From Colwellia hornerae (lineage in GTDB: Bacteria > Pseudomonadota > Gammaproteobacteria > Enterobacterales > Alteromonadaceae), in assembly GCF_007954355.1 (NCBI RefSeq), contig NZ_VOLR01000021.1:17069-81068 (forward strand): a stretch of DNA of 64,000 nt, given 5' to 3'. Below, in pieces: positions 35,909-45,772 of this stretch. Numbering within the stretch: the first letter of the stretch is position 1; the number at the start of each line of letters is the position of its first letter. The translations under genes and the position numbers were made by a program. A model generated the notes under the pieces. That model had not been told where the DNA came from, searched no databases, and worked only from the letters and a program-made list of their open reading frames with translations.

Positions 35909-37000
35909 TTATAATACGACCTTTTTACGTTGCTCTAATAATCCCATGGCGAGTATAAAAGGGTTCTCCTTTTGCTGCGCTATAAAATTAGCTTTGCTTT
36001 GTAAATTAAGCCAATGATGGCTGATCAAACTCTGCGCCACTGCACCACCTAAGGTAGCACCTGGGCCCAAAATAATAAGCTTATCGGGCGCAAACTCTTT
36101 AATGGCTACCTCGATCGCTTTTGAAAAGTTATAAGGCTCTACCACTTGTGTCTTAAGCGTGTAGTTATGTAATTGCTCAACATCGCAACTATAAGGTTGC
36201 CAAACTTTGCCTAAGCCATCAATTAACGGTATTTCAGGGGCATTAAACAGTTGTGCGGGCAATAGTTCAACCGCCCGTTTTGAAACATCACTTAGCAGCG
36301 GTGTATGAAAAGCTGCATGGTTAAATAAATTCATTGGATAACGGTCTTGCACCACAGGCAGTAACGCTTCTAACGCTTTCAAACCTGCCTTGTTACCACC
36401 AAAAATTATATAACCACCTAAATTAATCGAGACATAAACTTCACAATCTCTTTGTTGATTTGCTTGTGCTAACCATTGCATAACCTGGTGTTCTTGTTCT
36501 CGCTCAATATTCCACTCATCGTTAATGATTGGATAAATCATTTGTCCACCAATCACACCTTTTGTCATCATCGAACCCATGGTATTAATTAGCTTAATAG
36601 CTTGTTTGGGTTTTAATGCGCCAGCAACCGCTAATGCTATATACCAACCCATAGAGTTGCCAGTAACCGCGACAATATCAAACTCGTCTTTATTAATGGC
36701 TTGATAATCTGATAATGCACAAGCATAAATAAGTGCCGAAGCATTTTCACCGGCAGTATGGGTACGCATGCTGTAATTTTCCATACCATCAAGTTCAGAA
36801 ACTTTCATTTGCCCTTGGCTGTCACGAAAATCATCAATTAATGAAACTATTTCTGTTTTATCACTATGAAAACGCTGTAAATACCCTAGTTCTTCTTTAT
36901 TGTATGTACCTCGGCCAGGGCAAATAACTACCGCTCTTTGCTTTTTCTTATTCATGGCTTTTACTGGTGCTTTATCGGTAGTTTTTATTGACGAACTCAT
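35909..37000 (-). CDS. FabD-like acyltransferase
   Basis: A 363-residue protein resembling malonyl-CoA:ACP transacylase. PGRGTYNKEELGY at the N-terminus corresponds to the PGQG element, and VTGNSMGWYIALAVAGAL to the nucleophile elbow; the usual GHSLG is here GNSMG, so the serine is kept and the His is Asn. FNHAAFHTPLL fits the catalytic-histidine region and IILGPGATLGG the C-terminal loop. The ATG overlaps the TGA of the E1 gene (ATGA) and has GGAG eight bases upstream, so the two are tightly coupled. FabD proteins have about 310 residues, so this one is longer. It probably moves an acyl group made or bound by E1, but the substrate is not readable. Confidence 0.72.
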   Translation of the reverse strand: MSSSIKTTDKAPVKAMNKKKQRAVVICPGRGTYNKEELGYLQRFHSDKTEIVSLIDDFRDSQGQMKVSELDGMENYSMRTHTAGENASALIYACALSDYQAINKDEFDIVAVTGNSMGWYIALAVAGALKPKQAIKLINTMGSMMTKGVIGGQMIYPIINDEWNIEREQEHQVMQWLAQANQQRDCEVYVSINLGGYIIFGGNKAGLKALEALLPVVQDRYPMNLFNHAAFHTPLLSDVSKRAVELLPAQLFNAPEIPLIDGLGKVWQPYSCDVEQLHNYTLKTQVVEPYNFSKAIEVAIKEFAPDKLIILGPGATLGGAVAQSLISHHWLNLQSKANFIAQQKENPFILAMGLLEQRKKVVL

Positions 37001-39201
37001 TGGCAAATCTCCTTCGCAGCATCGACAATATTCTTAACCGATGGTAATACCTCATAGGCTGCAGCGCCTAGAGGAATAAAGCTATCACTTGCGGTAACGC
37101 GTTTTATTTTAGGGCATTCACTTGTTTTCTCATGAATTAAAGTCACTAGCGCTTCACTAATTGAGCCCGTTTGACGACATTCATCAACAATAAGCACGTG
37201 CTCACAATCATTCACTTGCGCCAAAATACCTTTTTCATCTAATGGTGCTAACCAACGTAAATCAACAACACGTGCATCAATTCCCTGCTCTGCTAATTTT
37301 GCTTGTGCTTGGCGCGATAAATAATTGCCATTGCCATACGTTAAGATACACAGTTGTTTGCCTGAGCCAGCAACCTTAATGCCTAAATCGATACTGCTGC
37401 CTGCCAATTCAGGAGGCTGATACTCAAAGGTCCATAAACCATCACCTTCTTGGTGTAAGTCTTTCGCCATGTAAAGCGCTATTGGCTCTAAAAATATCAC
37501 CATACGTTGTTGCTCTTGTGCTAAACGTACACTGGCACGCATCATTTCAACTGCATCGGCACCATTTGACGGACAAGCGATGATTAATCCTGGAATATCC
37601 CGAAAAACGGCAAAAGAGTTATCATTATGAAAATGACCACCAAAACCTTTTTGGTAAGCCAAACCCGCAATGCGGATCACCATGGGATTAGTAAATTGCC
37701 CATTTGAGAAAAACGGTAATGTCGCCGCTTCGCCACGAATTTGATCTTCAGCGTTGTGCACATAAGCTAAAAATTGAATTTCAGGGATAGGTAAAAAACC
37801 GTTGTGCGCCAAACCAATAGCGGTACCTAAAATCGTTTGCTCATCTAGCAAGGTGTTGATCACTCGGCTTTTGCCAAAACGTTCACATAACTTTGCCGTA
37901 ACGTTATAAACGCCGCCTTTTTTGCCAATATCTTCACCGCACATAACAATACTGGGATATTCAGCCATTAAGTCCATCAATGCCCAGTTAATTAATTTTG
38001 CTAAATGCTGTTTTTTAGGCAGGTTATGTTTCTCATGTTTAAAAATTTCTGCGCGAGCTTTATCGCTAACTAACACTGAACTACGTGCTTTAGTCAGACT
38101 AGGTATAATGCTTGCCATTACGGCATCTGCACTGGCCAGTTTTTCTTTGCTAGCGGCATTTTCAGCAATAACTTCAATGCGCTTTTCAACGTTTTGATAA
38201 ATGCCGATCAGCTCTTCAGCCGTTAAGATATTGTTTTCTAAAATAATGCGAGCGGTGTGTAATAAAGGGTCTTGAAACTCTGTTGCCGTAATGTCAGCAA
38301 TATCACGGTAAACAAACTCAGCATCAGAGCCCGCATGCCCCAGAATACGCACAGTGCGGATATGTAAAAACACGGGTTTACGCAATTCTCGAGCAATTCG
38401 TTCTGCTTCTTTGGCTGTTTTATAGGTATCTAAAATATTCAAGCCATCACAATAGAGATAAGTTAAACCGGCTCTATTTTCATAATTAGCGGCGATCCAG
38501 CCTTCCGGTGTAGCCGTTGAAATACCAATACCATTATCTTCACAGACAAAAACAATTGGCATAGGAATAGACTGATAAGCCGCCCAAGCTGTGCTGTTAA
38601 TTGCCCCTTGTGTGGTTGAGTGATTCGATGAAGCATCACCAAAATTACAAATAATGACGCCATCGTCTGGTATTTCACCTTTATGCGCTAAACGTTTTGC
38701 TAAAGGAATACTGTATGCAGCGCCTATCGCTTTAGGCAAATGCGACGCTATGGTGCTAGTTTGTGGCGGAATAGAGAGCGCTTTACTGCCAAGCACTTTA
38801 TGACGACCGCCAGAGATAGGGTCATCTTTTGATGCCGCAAATGACAATAGCATGTCATATAAAATCGTTTGTCCTGGTACTTGCTTACTGCGCTGGATAA
38901 CAAACGCGCCACTGCGATAATGCAAAAATGCCATATCTGTCGGACGAAATGCCTTGGCATAAGCAGCATTACCCTCATGACCTGAGCTACCAATAGTATA
39001 AAAACTTTGACCTTTTTTCTGCATCACACGTGATTGCAAATCAAGGTGGCGACTCATTACTTGGGTTTCAAATAGATCAATAACTTCAGCTGAACTTAAT
39101 CCAACATCACTAGGAGTTAAAGTACAAGTTGATTCAGGTAAGGTTTGGGCGCGAACAAAGTTAATAAAATTTTCTTTCACCAGCTGATTACGATCAGACA
39201 T
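36997..39201 (-). CDS. Fused alpha/beta 2-oxoacid dehydrogenase E1 component
   Basis: A 734-residue thiamine-diphosphate enzyme in which the alpha and beta subunits of the branched-chain type E1 are joined. Residues about 40-350 are alpha-like, with a ThDP motif GDASSNHSTTQGAINSTAW, split here as GDASSNHSTT and QGAINSTAW, ending in CEDNGIGIS. Residues about 390-730 are beta-like (MCGEDIGKKGGVYNVT, LLDEQTILGTAIGLA, GGHFHNDNSFAVFRDIPG). Normal E1 hands an acyl group to a lipoyl E2, then E3, but neither gene is nearby. Instead a FabD-like gene overlaps its stop by 4 bp. GGAG precedes the ATG. It may use an E2 encoded elsewhere or work with the acyltransferase. Confidence 0.82.
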   Translation of the reverse strand: MSDRNQLVKENFINFVRAQTLPESTCTLTPSDVGLSSAEVIDLFETQVMSRHLDLQSRVMQKKGQSFYTIGSSGHEGNAAYAKAFRPTDMAFLHYRSGAFVIQRSKQVPGQTILYDMLLSFAASKDDPISGGRHKVLGSKALSIPPQTSTIASHLPKAIGAAYSIPLAKRLAHKGEIPDDGVIICNFGDASSNHSTTQGAINSTAWAAYQSIPMPIVFVCEDNGIGISTATPEGWIAANYENRAGLTYLYCDGLNILDTYKTAKEAERIARELRKPVFLHIRTVRILGHAGSDAEFVYRDIADITATEFQDPLLHTARIILENNILTAEELIGIYQNVEKRIEVIAENAASKEKLASADAVMASIIPSLTKARSSVLVSDKARAEIFKHEKHNLPKKQHLAKLINWALMDLMAEYPSIVMCGEDIGKKGGVYNVTAKLCERFGKSRVINTLLDEQTILGTAIGLAHNGFLPIPEIQFLAYVHNAEDQIRGEAATLPFFSNGQFTNPMVIRIAGLAYQKGFGGHFHNDNSFAVFRDIPGLIIACPSNGADAVEMMRASVRLAQEQQRMVIFLEPIALYMAKDLHQEGDGLWTFEYQPPELAGSSIDLGIKVAGSGKQLCILTYGNGNYLSRQAQAKLAEQGIDARVVDLRWLAPLDEKGILAQVNDCEHVLIVDECRQTGSISEALVTLIHEKTSECPKIKRVTASDSFIPLGAAAYEVLPSVKNIVDAAKEICQ

Positions 39202-39316
39202 GATATCTCCACTAGGAATTATTATTATTGTGTTTTAAAACTAATGCGATAGGGCTATATGAAGCATCAAAAAACGCGTAAATAAAAGGCGTATTAAATA
39301 CGCCTTAATCAGTGTT

Positions 39317-40510
39317 TTAGTAAAATGCTTGTAAACCAGTTTGTGCTCTACCTAGTATCAGGGCATGCACATCATGAGTACCCTCATAAGTATTAACCGC
39401 TTCAAGGTTCATCATATGGCGAATAATATGATACTCATCGGCAATACCGTTACCACCGTGCATATCACGAGCCGTGCGAGCAATTTCTAATGCTTTACCA
39501 CATGAATTACGTTTGATAAGCGAAATAGCTTCGGGTGCTAATTGATCCGAATCCATTAAACGCCCCACTTGTAAGCAAGCTAATAACCCCGTGGTGATAT
39601 CAGTTTGCATATCGGCTAATTTTTTCTGAATTAACTGTGTTGCCGCCAAAGGACGACCAAATTGTTCACGGTCTAGTGTGTATTGTCGAGCACCATGCCA
39701 ACAAAATTCTGCAGCACCTAAAGCGCCCCAAGCAATGCCATAGCGTGCTTTGTTTAAACAACCAAATGGGCCAGATAAACCTTTAACATTTGGTAACATA
39801 TTATCGCTAGGTACAAAAACGTTATCCATAACGATTTCACCGGTAATGGATGCTCGTAATGAAAATTTACCTTCAATTTTTGGTGCACTTAAACCTTCCA
39901 TGCCTTTTTCTAAAACAAAACCACGAATCACGCCATCAAGTTTGGCCCAAACCACAAAAATATCTGCAACGGGAGAGTTCGTGATCCACATTTTATTACC
40001 CGTAATGCGATAACCGCCATCAACCGCAGTAGCATGTGTAGTTAAGCTACCTGGATCTGAGCCTGAATTAGGCTCAGTTAAACCGAAACAACCAATGTAT
40101 TCACCAGATGCTAGTTTAGGTAAATATTTCATCCGTTGCTCTTCACTGCCGTAAGCATAGATTGGATGCATAACTAAAGATGATTGCACGCTCATCGCAC
40201 TACGGTAACCACTATCTACACGTTCAACTTCTCTTGCAATTAAGCCGTAAGTAACATAATTCACGCCTGCACAGCCATATTTTTCAGGTAATGTAGCGCC
40301 TAATAAGCCCAGTGCACCTAGTTCGCGCATAATTTCAACATCAAACACTTCATTTCGGTTAGCCATTAATATTCTTGGCATTAGTTTTTCTTGGCAATAT
40401 TGATGAGCACTGTCACGGATCATTCGCTCCTCTTCAGACAATAAAGATTCCAATAAAAGTGGATCTTGCCATTTAAACGAGGGACGGTTTGCACTGCTTG
40501 AATGAGACAT
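39317..40510 (-). CDS. gcdH: Glutaryl-CoA dehydrogenase
   Basis: A 397-residue acyl-CoA dehydrogenase that oxidises and decarboxylates glutaryl-CoA to crotonyl-CoA in lysine and tryptophan breakdown. The GCDH signature stretch is visible: [20 protein letters not shown] and [19 protein letters not shown]. The catalytic base is the Glu in [17 protein letters not shown], and [19 protein letters not shown] is the flavin/substrate loop. It is divergent from a LysR gene with a T-N11-A type operator between them, as for gcdH and its regulator in other bacteria. Confidence 0.9.
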   Translation of the reverse strand: MSHSSSANRPSFKWQDPLLLESLLSEEERMIRDSAHQYCQEKLMPRILMANRNEVFDVEIMRELGALGLLGATLPEKYGCAGVNYVTYGLIAREVERVDSGYRSAMSVQSSLVMHPIYAYGSEEQRMKYLPKLASGEYIGCFGLTEPNSGSDPGSLTTHATAVDGGYRITGNKMWITNSPVADIFVVWAKLDGVIRGFVLEKGMEGLSAPKIEGKFSLRASITGEIVMDNVFVPSDNMLPNVKGLSGPFGCLNKARYGIAWGALGAAEFCWHGARQYTLDREQFGRPLAATQLIQKKLADMQTDITTGLLACLQVGRLMDSDQLAPEAISLIKRNSCGKALEIARTARDMHGGNGIADEYHIIRHMMNLEAVNTYEGTHDVHALILGRAQTGLQAFY

Positions 40511-40600
40511 GAAATTACCTGCTAAGCTGAGAAATAATTAAGTGCAAAAATAATAAGCAAATACTAGCCAAAGTTAAAACATTATTTTCCTTTAACTGAT

Positions 40601-40615
40601 ATAGTTTAAAGCTAT
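40601..40615. promoter_or_regulatory. LysR-type T-N11-A operator between gcdH and lysR
   Basis: ATAG-TTTAAAG-CTAT, arms ATAG/CTAT, with T-N11-A spacing. It lies 23 bp before the LysR ATG and 90 bp before gcdH, a usual LysR position for autorepression and divergent activation. Confidence 0.5.
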
Positions 40616-40637
40616 ACCTAGGTTGGCTAAGTTTATT

Positions 40638-41468
40638 ATGGATTTAAAATCACTCAATTATTTTATTTCAGTCTATGAGTTAAAAAGTTTTAGTGCTGCT
40701 GCAAAAGCGTGTTTTATTGCCCAGCCTTCAATATCTGCAGCAATAGCACAACTTGAGCAACAACTGAAAGTAAAACTTTTTATTCGTCATGCACGTGGTG
40801 TAACGCCTTCAGAGCAAGGTAAAAAACTATTTCCATTGGCCAAACAGCTGTTAGGGCAAGCAGGCGCAATAAAAAACGTTTTTTCAGAAAAAACCCATAA
40901 GCAACCTTTTAACTTAGGCGTTACCCGCGGCTTAGGTGTTGAACGTATGAGCTTATTATTAAAAGAATTCACCTCAGCAAACCCTTCTGTCGAACTGACT
41001 TTAGTGCCACATACTGAAAATGTTGATGCACGTATTATTCTAAAAGATGAATTACAGGAAAATGAGCAGTATATAGACATGTGGCATGAAGATTATTTAC
41101 TTGCCGTACCTTATGATCATATATTTGCCCTCGAAGATACCGTCACAATTCAGCAGTTAGACGGCTTACCTTTTATTCAGCGCATGCCTTGCAGTGCTTG
41201 GGATCATCTACAAGACACTTTAGCGATCGCCGGTATTAGTCTCGACGTACGAGCAAAAATCACTACCATAGATTATGCGCTTGGCTTGATACATGCTGGT
41301 TTAGGCTGCGCATTCTTACCCGCACACAGTGAAATTATTAAACGCAGTGACGTGGTATTTAGGCCAATAGTCGGCTTACAACTCACACGAGAAATTGTAT
41401 TGGCATACACAACATCATCAAAAGCCATCAATAACTTAAAGCGTTTAGCTCATAAACATGCCCATTAG
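40638..41468 (+). CDS. LysR-family regulator, probable regulator of gcdH
   Basis: A 276-residue LysR-type regulator. The HTH is in residues 1-60 (LNYFISVYELKSFSAAAKAC, FIAQPSISAAIAQLEQQLKV) and the effector-binding domain follows (about 90-270). The ATG chosen begins DLKSLNYF, the normal family start; an upstream start at 40623 is less likely. Its divergent position suggests control of gcdH, with glutarate or glutaryl-CoA as possible ligand. The two domains are complete. Confidence 0.85.
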   Translation: MDLKSLNYFISVYELKSFSAAAKACFIAQPSISAAIAQLEQQLKVKLFIRHARGVTPSEQGKKLFPLAKQLLGQAGAIKNVFSEKTHKQPFNLGVTRGLGVERMSLLLKEFTSANPSVELTLVPHTENVDARIILKDELQENEQYIDMWHEDYLLAVPYDHIFALEDTVTIQQLDGLPFIQRMPCSAWDHLQDTLAIAGISLDVRAKITTIDYALGLIHAGLGCAFLPAHSEIIKRSDVVFRPIVGLQLTREIVLAYTTSSKAINNLKRLAHKHAH

Positions 41469-41762
41469 ACATTGCTGAAAATGGAACAGATTCCTCTGTT
41501 TTTCTAGACAGCTCACTGAACGGCGCGCCGATATAAGCTAACGTTTTGGCCAATTTTATAACAAAGTAATGAAAATTTTCCATCTAATCAGCTATGTCTT
41601 AACAGACTAATAATATTAGCATTAGCTAAAACTGATTAACCAAATCCCAGTAAATTAATTTTGGTCACCGTCGCTTTTGCCACTTTGCTGACCAAATACT
41701 TAAACTAAAAAGCAGCCTTTTAAGGACGGCTTAGTGCCAAAAGAAGACGGACTGAATGTGTT

Positions 41763-42380
41763 TTAATTTACTTTTTTAAATCTGAGTAAGCACGAAATTA
41801 TCACTGCAATCACTATAAAAAACACTCCTATTAATTTCATTAAAAAAAGATAAATAGCACGATTCACAACTACAACTGAGGATATATCTACACTAATAAT
41901 TGGAACCAACTTATCTAGCTCATCGCTGGCTGTTTTATTAAGTATGATTAACTGTAGATCTAAATCTGACTTACTGTGAAAAAAATCAAGAGTCACCCCA
42001 ATTCTATCTCTAGATATACTCGCCTCAACAATATTTTTCACTTCACCAGAGGCAATAATTCCTTCGCTAGAAGATAACTGCCAGCCCACGTTCAAGTTCT
42101 TAAGATGCTCCTTACATGCCAAAGTAGGGGTAGTTGTGCAGACTAGTTCTCCATTATTCATCACACGGTTAAAACCAAGAGATATCTGATAATGATTATT
42201 AAACCTTGTACTGAATACAAACTTACTTTCGCCAATTTGAGCTAAATTTAACGACTTGTTCAATGAGGCTTCATCCCAATATGCATGAATGGAAAGTATC
42301 GCCCCAACGGTTAGAATAATAAAAATCCATAAAGTCTTTTCAATATTTTTTAAATTAAAGATATGCAAAATTTCATTCAA
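41763..42380 (-). CDS. Hypothetical membrane protein with two helices
   Basis: Not recognised. Of 205 residues, one helix lies near residues 13-33 (TLWIFIILTVGAILSIHAYW) and one near 177-199 (LIGVFFIVIAVIISCLLRFK), with a periplasmic domain of about 140 residues between them. The domain contains two cysteines (LVCTTTPTLACKEH) that may form a disulfide, and strand-like segments (WQLSSSEGIIASGEV). Downstream of it is nothing on the same strand until gcdH's regulator; upstream is another orphan, 120 bp away. No role can be inferred. Confidence 0.5.
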   Translation of the reverse strand: MNEILHIFNLKNIEKTLWIFIILTVGAILSIHAYWDEASLNKSLNLAQIGESKFVFSTRFNNHYQISLGFNRVMNNGELVCTTTPTLACKEHLKNLNVGWQLSSSEGIIASGEVKNIVEASISRDRIGVTLDFFHSKSDLDLQLIILNKTASDELDKLVPIISVDISSVVVVNRAIYLFLMKLIGVFFIVIAVIISCLLRFKKVN

Positions 42381-42501
42381 TCCCTTGTAAACCTTTCCAT
42401 GACTGCTGTTCGCTCTTTAGAGACTGAAAGCATAAGATAAATCATCACCTTACGTCAAACTCTCCCCATACGGAAATTCAGTGTAAAAAGCGGTCTAATG
42501 C

Positions 42502-43173
42502 TTACTGGTTTTGCTGGTGATAAAAGTAAAGCATATCTTGTCTTAGTTTTGCGGCATCGATATTCTTCGATGCAAAAACTTCATCTAATTTTATTTTAGT
42601 CTTTTCGTCAAAATAATCGTATGTAGCAACAGTAAAATACCTACCACCTAACTTGAAAGCATCATCTACAGGAAGAGATGTTTCTATTTTAGAAATTAAT
42701 GATAAGTGCGCACCAATAGAATATTCAATGAATTGTTTGGCTTCTTTAACTGCTACACCTGATAAGGACTTATCAACATTTAGTCTCCACCCTTGTTCCG
42801 TATTTTCAAATGTCAGTGTATTCCCTTCAACATCCTTTAAAGTAAATTGCGTGTTACTTGTTGATTTTAAATTATAATCACTTAGATCGATAGAAGAGGT
42901 GTTGAACTTAAAAGCATCGTTGAACTCAATAAAAGCTTCTTCACCGTATGTGGAAACATATAAAGCTGAAAACTCTTTGTTAAGAACCATTAATTTCAAA
43001 GTATTCGCTAATAACTGTCTCGCTTCAGTTGTTCCTTTTAGCATGTTTATGCATGATGAGTAGGGTTTTTCTAGGCAAGCAGATTTGAATTGATTGAGGA
43101 CTTTTAGGTAATCGTCATTTGCTTGTGTGTACGGAGAAAGGATTACCAGTAAAGTGATGATAAACCGAATCAT
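42502..43173 (-). CDS. Hypothetical exported protein
   Basis: Not recognised. The 223-residue protein starts with a Sec signal peptide (RFIITLLVILSPYTQAND). The mature part has two cysteines (SACLEKPYSSCINML) near its start, a helical first half and a second half with strand-like segments and a conserved-looking GWRLNVDKSL and LGGRYFTVATYDYFDE. No membrane helix or lipobox follows the signal. It shares direction with the downstream two-helix protein and could be co-transcribed with it. Confidence 0.5.
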   Translation of the reverse strand: MIRFIITLLVILSPYTQANDDYLKVLNQFKSACLEKPYSSCINMLKGTTEARQLLANTLKLMVLNKEFSALYVSTYGEEAFIEFNDAFKFNTSSIDLSDYNLKSTSNTQFTLKDVEGNTLTFENTEQGWRLNVDKSLSGVAVKEAKQFIEYSIGAHLSLISKIETSLPVDDAFKLGGRYFTVATYDYFDEKTKIKLDEVFASKNIDAAKLRQDMLYFYHQQNQ

Positions 43174-43527
43174 ATAAATTCCTTTTTGCTATTGCTATTC
43201 AACATGTATTGACTGACCGCCTATCGCTCTAAGAAGACATTAAGTTTTTCAACCCGTTATGTCCACTAAGCGCTCGCAGAATACGTTAACACAGTTATTT
43301 CATGATGTGTTTCGAATTATTATTAAGGTTCAATTATGGCAGTTGAAGACAGGTTCCAACTTTATTTGGAGTGTTTTTTTAATAGATAAAGCTTACTGCA
43401 ACATTTGTTTCTATCTTTATTCACAAAAGCACATTTGTACTCAACGGCATAAGTAGGCTTGAATAGGATTTTTGTTTTGATCTTTATTTAGCTTCTACAA
43501 CAATAATAAAAATTTTAGGCTAAAAAC
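43174..43527. other. Gap between orphan exported protein and ssb
   Basis: An AT-rich stretch in which I see no supported gene. A plus-strand frame of 65 codons (43259-43456) has no ribosome site and no recognisable features. It should contain the promoter of the exported-protein gene, but no confident -35/-10 pair stands out. Confidence 0.4.
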
Positions 43528-43554
43528 AAAAAACCCAACAGTTACGTTGGGTTT
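43528..43554 (-). terminator. Intrinsic terminator of ssb
   Basis: On the minus strand a 9-bp stem AAACCCAAC / GTTGGGTTT with a 6-nt loop is followed by more Ts, 47 bp after the ssb stop codon. Confidence 0.85.
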
Positions 43555-43600
43555 GATTGAGTTCTAGTATCTAAATTGACACTTTAATATTATACGTTTC

Positions 43601-44287
43601 CTAAAACGGGATATCATCATCAAAATCAATCGTTGGCTCTTGAGGGTTAACTTTAGGAGCAGATTGCTTTTGTTGTTGTCCTTGATTTGCAAAGCCACCT
43701 TGCTGCTGTGGTGCTTGCTGTGAATAACCACCTTGCTGCTGTGGTGCATTGAAGCCACCTTGCTGCTGCTGTGCTGGTTTATAAGCGGGTTGCTGGCTTT
43801 GTTGTGGCGCTTGCTGAGAGTAGCCGCCTTGTTGCTGTGGTGCTTGTTGTGGTGCCTGCTGTGATGATTGCCCAGAAAATCCACCCTGCTGCTGTGAGGA
43901 TTGACCAGAGAAACCAGGTGACTGACCACCAGAACCTTGACCACGCGAGTCAAGCATTTGCATAGAACCATTAAAGCCTTGTACAACAATTTCAGTGGTG
44001 TACTGATCTTGGCCTTGTTGGTTTGCCCACTTACGTGTTTGTAATGAACCTTCGATATAAACTTTCGAACCTTTTTTAAGGTATTCGCCAGCAATTTCAG
44101 CTAATTTTCCAAACATAACAACACGATGCCATTCTGTTTTTTCTTTCTGCTCGCCAGTTTGCTTATCTTTCCAGGTTTCAGAAGTTGCAATAGTAAGATT
44201 AGCAACGCCGCCACCGTTAGGCATAAAACGTACTTCTGGGTCTTTACCTAAATTACCTAAAATGATTACTTTATTAACACCGGCCAT
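43601..44287 (-). CDS. ssb: Single-stranded DNA-binding protein
   Basis: A 228-residue SSB. The OB-fold is in residues 1-115 ([52 protein letters not shown]). A long Gln/Gly-rich linker (about residues 118-215) carries repeated QQQGG and QQAPQQ units, and the C-terminal tip DFDDDIPF recruits partner proteins. The linker is about 100 residues, longer than that of E. coli SSB, which has 178 in total. AGGA lies nine bases before the ATG. No LexA-like box was found upstream. Confidence 0.96.
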   Translation of the reverse strand: MAGVNKVIILGNLGKDPEVRFMPNGGGVANLTIATSETWKDKQTGEQKEKTEWHRVVMFGKLAEIAGEYLKKGSKVYIEGSLQTRKWANQQGQDQYTTEIVVQGFNGSMQMLDSRGQGSGGQSPGFSGQSSQQQGGFSGQSSQQAPQQAPQQQGGYSQQAPQQSQQPAYKPAQQQQGGFNAPQQQGGYSQQAPQQQGGFANQGQQQKQSAPKVNPQEPTIDFDDDIPF

Positions 44288-44465
44288 GAAAAAATCCTAT
44301 CTTTGTGCGTAAATATTTTATTTACTGATTTACGTTATCGACAAACATAAATTAATTCATCGATGCAATTTTAAAAAGTGGCAATTATTCTATCACTGTG
44401 AGTAAAAAATTTCTTTGAGTTTCAGTGCATTTTTAAGTTTATTTTTTGATTATTTTAAACAGACA

Positions 44466-44864
44466 TTATTCTTCTGTAAAAAGGTGAGCTTTCATTTCTA
44501 TTTTTATCTGCTCAGGTATTTTTAAAGACGATTGATTTTCAAAACAAAAGTGAACCATAACTGCAGTACCTGACGCACATTTTGTGCTTTTTTGCCACGC
44601 TTCTTGGTAGACAGTAAACGATGATCCACCTATACGACCTATATAGGTGCGTATTTCAATTTCTTCACCATAGTAAAGCTGAGCATGGAATTCCACATCA
44701 ATTTTAGCCAGAATTAACTGCCAATTTTTTGTATCTAACGCAGGCATAAAAAATCGAAAGACCGGATCTCTCGCTCCTTCAAACCACACCGGTAACAAGG
44801 TGTTGTTTATATGGCCTAGCGCATCGGTATCGCTAAATCTTGGCATTAATTTTTCACTGAACAT
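44466..44864 (-). CDS. Acyl-CoA thioesterase (4HBT hotdog family)
   Basis: A 132-residue hotdog-fold protein. The catalytic stretch FSDTDALGHINNTLLPVWFE, with the Asp of FSDTDALGHINN, is the 4-hydroxybenzoyl-CoA thioesterase signature. Such cytoplasmic enzymes cleave short- or medium-chain acyl-CoA or aryl-CoA; the substrate is not readable. The full family length is present. It is upstream of ssb on the same strand but 178 bp away, with no obvious coupling. Confidence 0.82.
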   Translation of the reverse strand: MFSEKLMPRFSDTDALGHINNTLLPVWFEGARDPVFRFFMPALDTKNWQLILAKIDVEFHAQLYYGEEIEIRTYIGRIGGSSFTVYQEAWQKSTKCASGTAVMVHFCFENQSSLKIPEQIKIEMKAHLFTEE

Positions 44865-45002
44865 AAACGTTTCCCACAGATTTTAAGTGATGTTATTTTA
44901 CATACTTTTTCATTGTGGTGAAGTGTACAAGCGAAGTTAATAGAATATAAGCTACTGCTATGGTATTTTCATTGCCAATATTTATTGAAGCTTATCAAAA
45001 CT

Positions 45003-45704
45003 ATGACTGATTTTATTGAACTATACCCCAACGCCCTTTCTCAAGAGTTTTGTAAAAAATTCATTGATGATTTTGAAGGGAGTCCACATAAAAACCAAGG
45101 ACGTACCGGAGGTGGTGTCGATACCAGTAAAAAAATTAGCCAGGATATTTATTTAAATCAGCATGCTGAATTTCAACCCGCACTGGAAACTATTTTACAG
45201 GCCTGCATCACTCATATCACTGAGTATGTTAACAAATACTACTTTAGCTTGATCAGCAGTATTTCTTTAACCGTACAGCACCCCGTAACAAAGCAACCCG
45301 TACAACTTACCGCTGATAATTTTGAAGAGGTAGGTCGGCCTAATTTGGTCAATTTAATACAATATTTATTTAGGCTCGCACCAATTAATGCCCAAAAGTA
45401 TTTACAGGGTAAAGGCAATTATAATTATTGGCATTCTGAAATATTTCCACAGCTTGGTGATAATAATGCCTTGCACAGAAACTTGCTTTTTCTTATTTAT
45501 TTAAATGATGTCGAAGAAGGTGGTGAAACTGATTTTTTCTATCAAGAAAAAAGTGTTAGGCCAAAAGCTGGCACTATGGTGATTGCTCCTTGTGGCTTCA
45601 CTCACACTCACAGAGGCAATGTACCGGTATCGTCCGACAAGTATGTGTTAACTTCATGGATGCTATTTAATCCCGCAGATAAAATTTACACCCCACAACC
45701 TTAG
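45003..45704 (+). CDS. 2OG-Fe(II) oxygenase, prolyl-4-hydroxylase-like
   Basis: A 233-residue protein of the 2OG-Fe(II) oxygenase superfamily. The C-terminal half has the jelly-roll core: YNYWHSEIFPQLG with the first iron ligand, LLFLIYLNDVEEGGETDF, and APCGFTHTHRGN with the distal histidine and nearby Arg as 2OG contact. The usual HxD reads HSE here, an HxE variant found in some members. The N-terminal half (LYPNALSQEFCKKFIDDF) is typical of P4H-like start regions. The ATG chosen follows the family start; a TTG six codons earlier is less likely. The substrate, protein or small molecule, is unknown. Confidence 0.78.
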   Translation: MTDFIELYPNALSQEFCKKFIDDFEGSPHKNQGRTGGGVDTSKKISQDIYLNQHAEFQPALETILQACITHITEYVNKYYFSLISSISLTVQHPVTKQPVQLTADNFEEVGRPNLVNLIQYLFRLAPINAQKYLQGKGNYNYWHSEIFPQLGDNNALHRNLLFLIYLNDVEEGGETDFFYQEKSVRPKAGTMVIAPCGFTHTHRGNVPVSSDKYVLTSWMLFNPADKIYTPQP

Positions 45705-45772
45705 CAAGTTCATAGCCGTTTCACTTCATCATGCCGATTACATACTGAAGTGAGCGACTATCATCAATTTAC

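Noticed and set aside
41469..41762. Gap after the LysR gene
   Set aside because: I looked for a tRNA, repeat or small gene and saw none.
43259..43456. Plus-strand open frame of 65 codons between the exported protein and ssb
   Set aside because: No ribosome-binding site, no recognisable domain, AT-rich composition like the surrounding non-coding DNA. I left it out as a gene.
43564..44094. Second long open frame inside ssb on the same strand
   Set aside because: It is the shifted frame of the repetitive Gln/Gly linker (His/Lys/Ser-rich product), kept open by the repeat composition. SSB itself is clear.
45719..45754. Hairpin TCACTTCA-N17-TGAAGTGA between the oxygenase gene and pssA
   Set aside because: Long loop and no T run; it may be chance, so I did not list it as a terminator.
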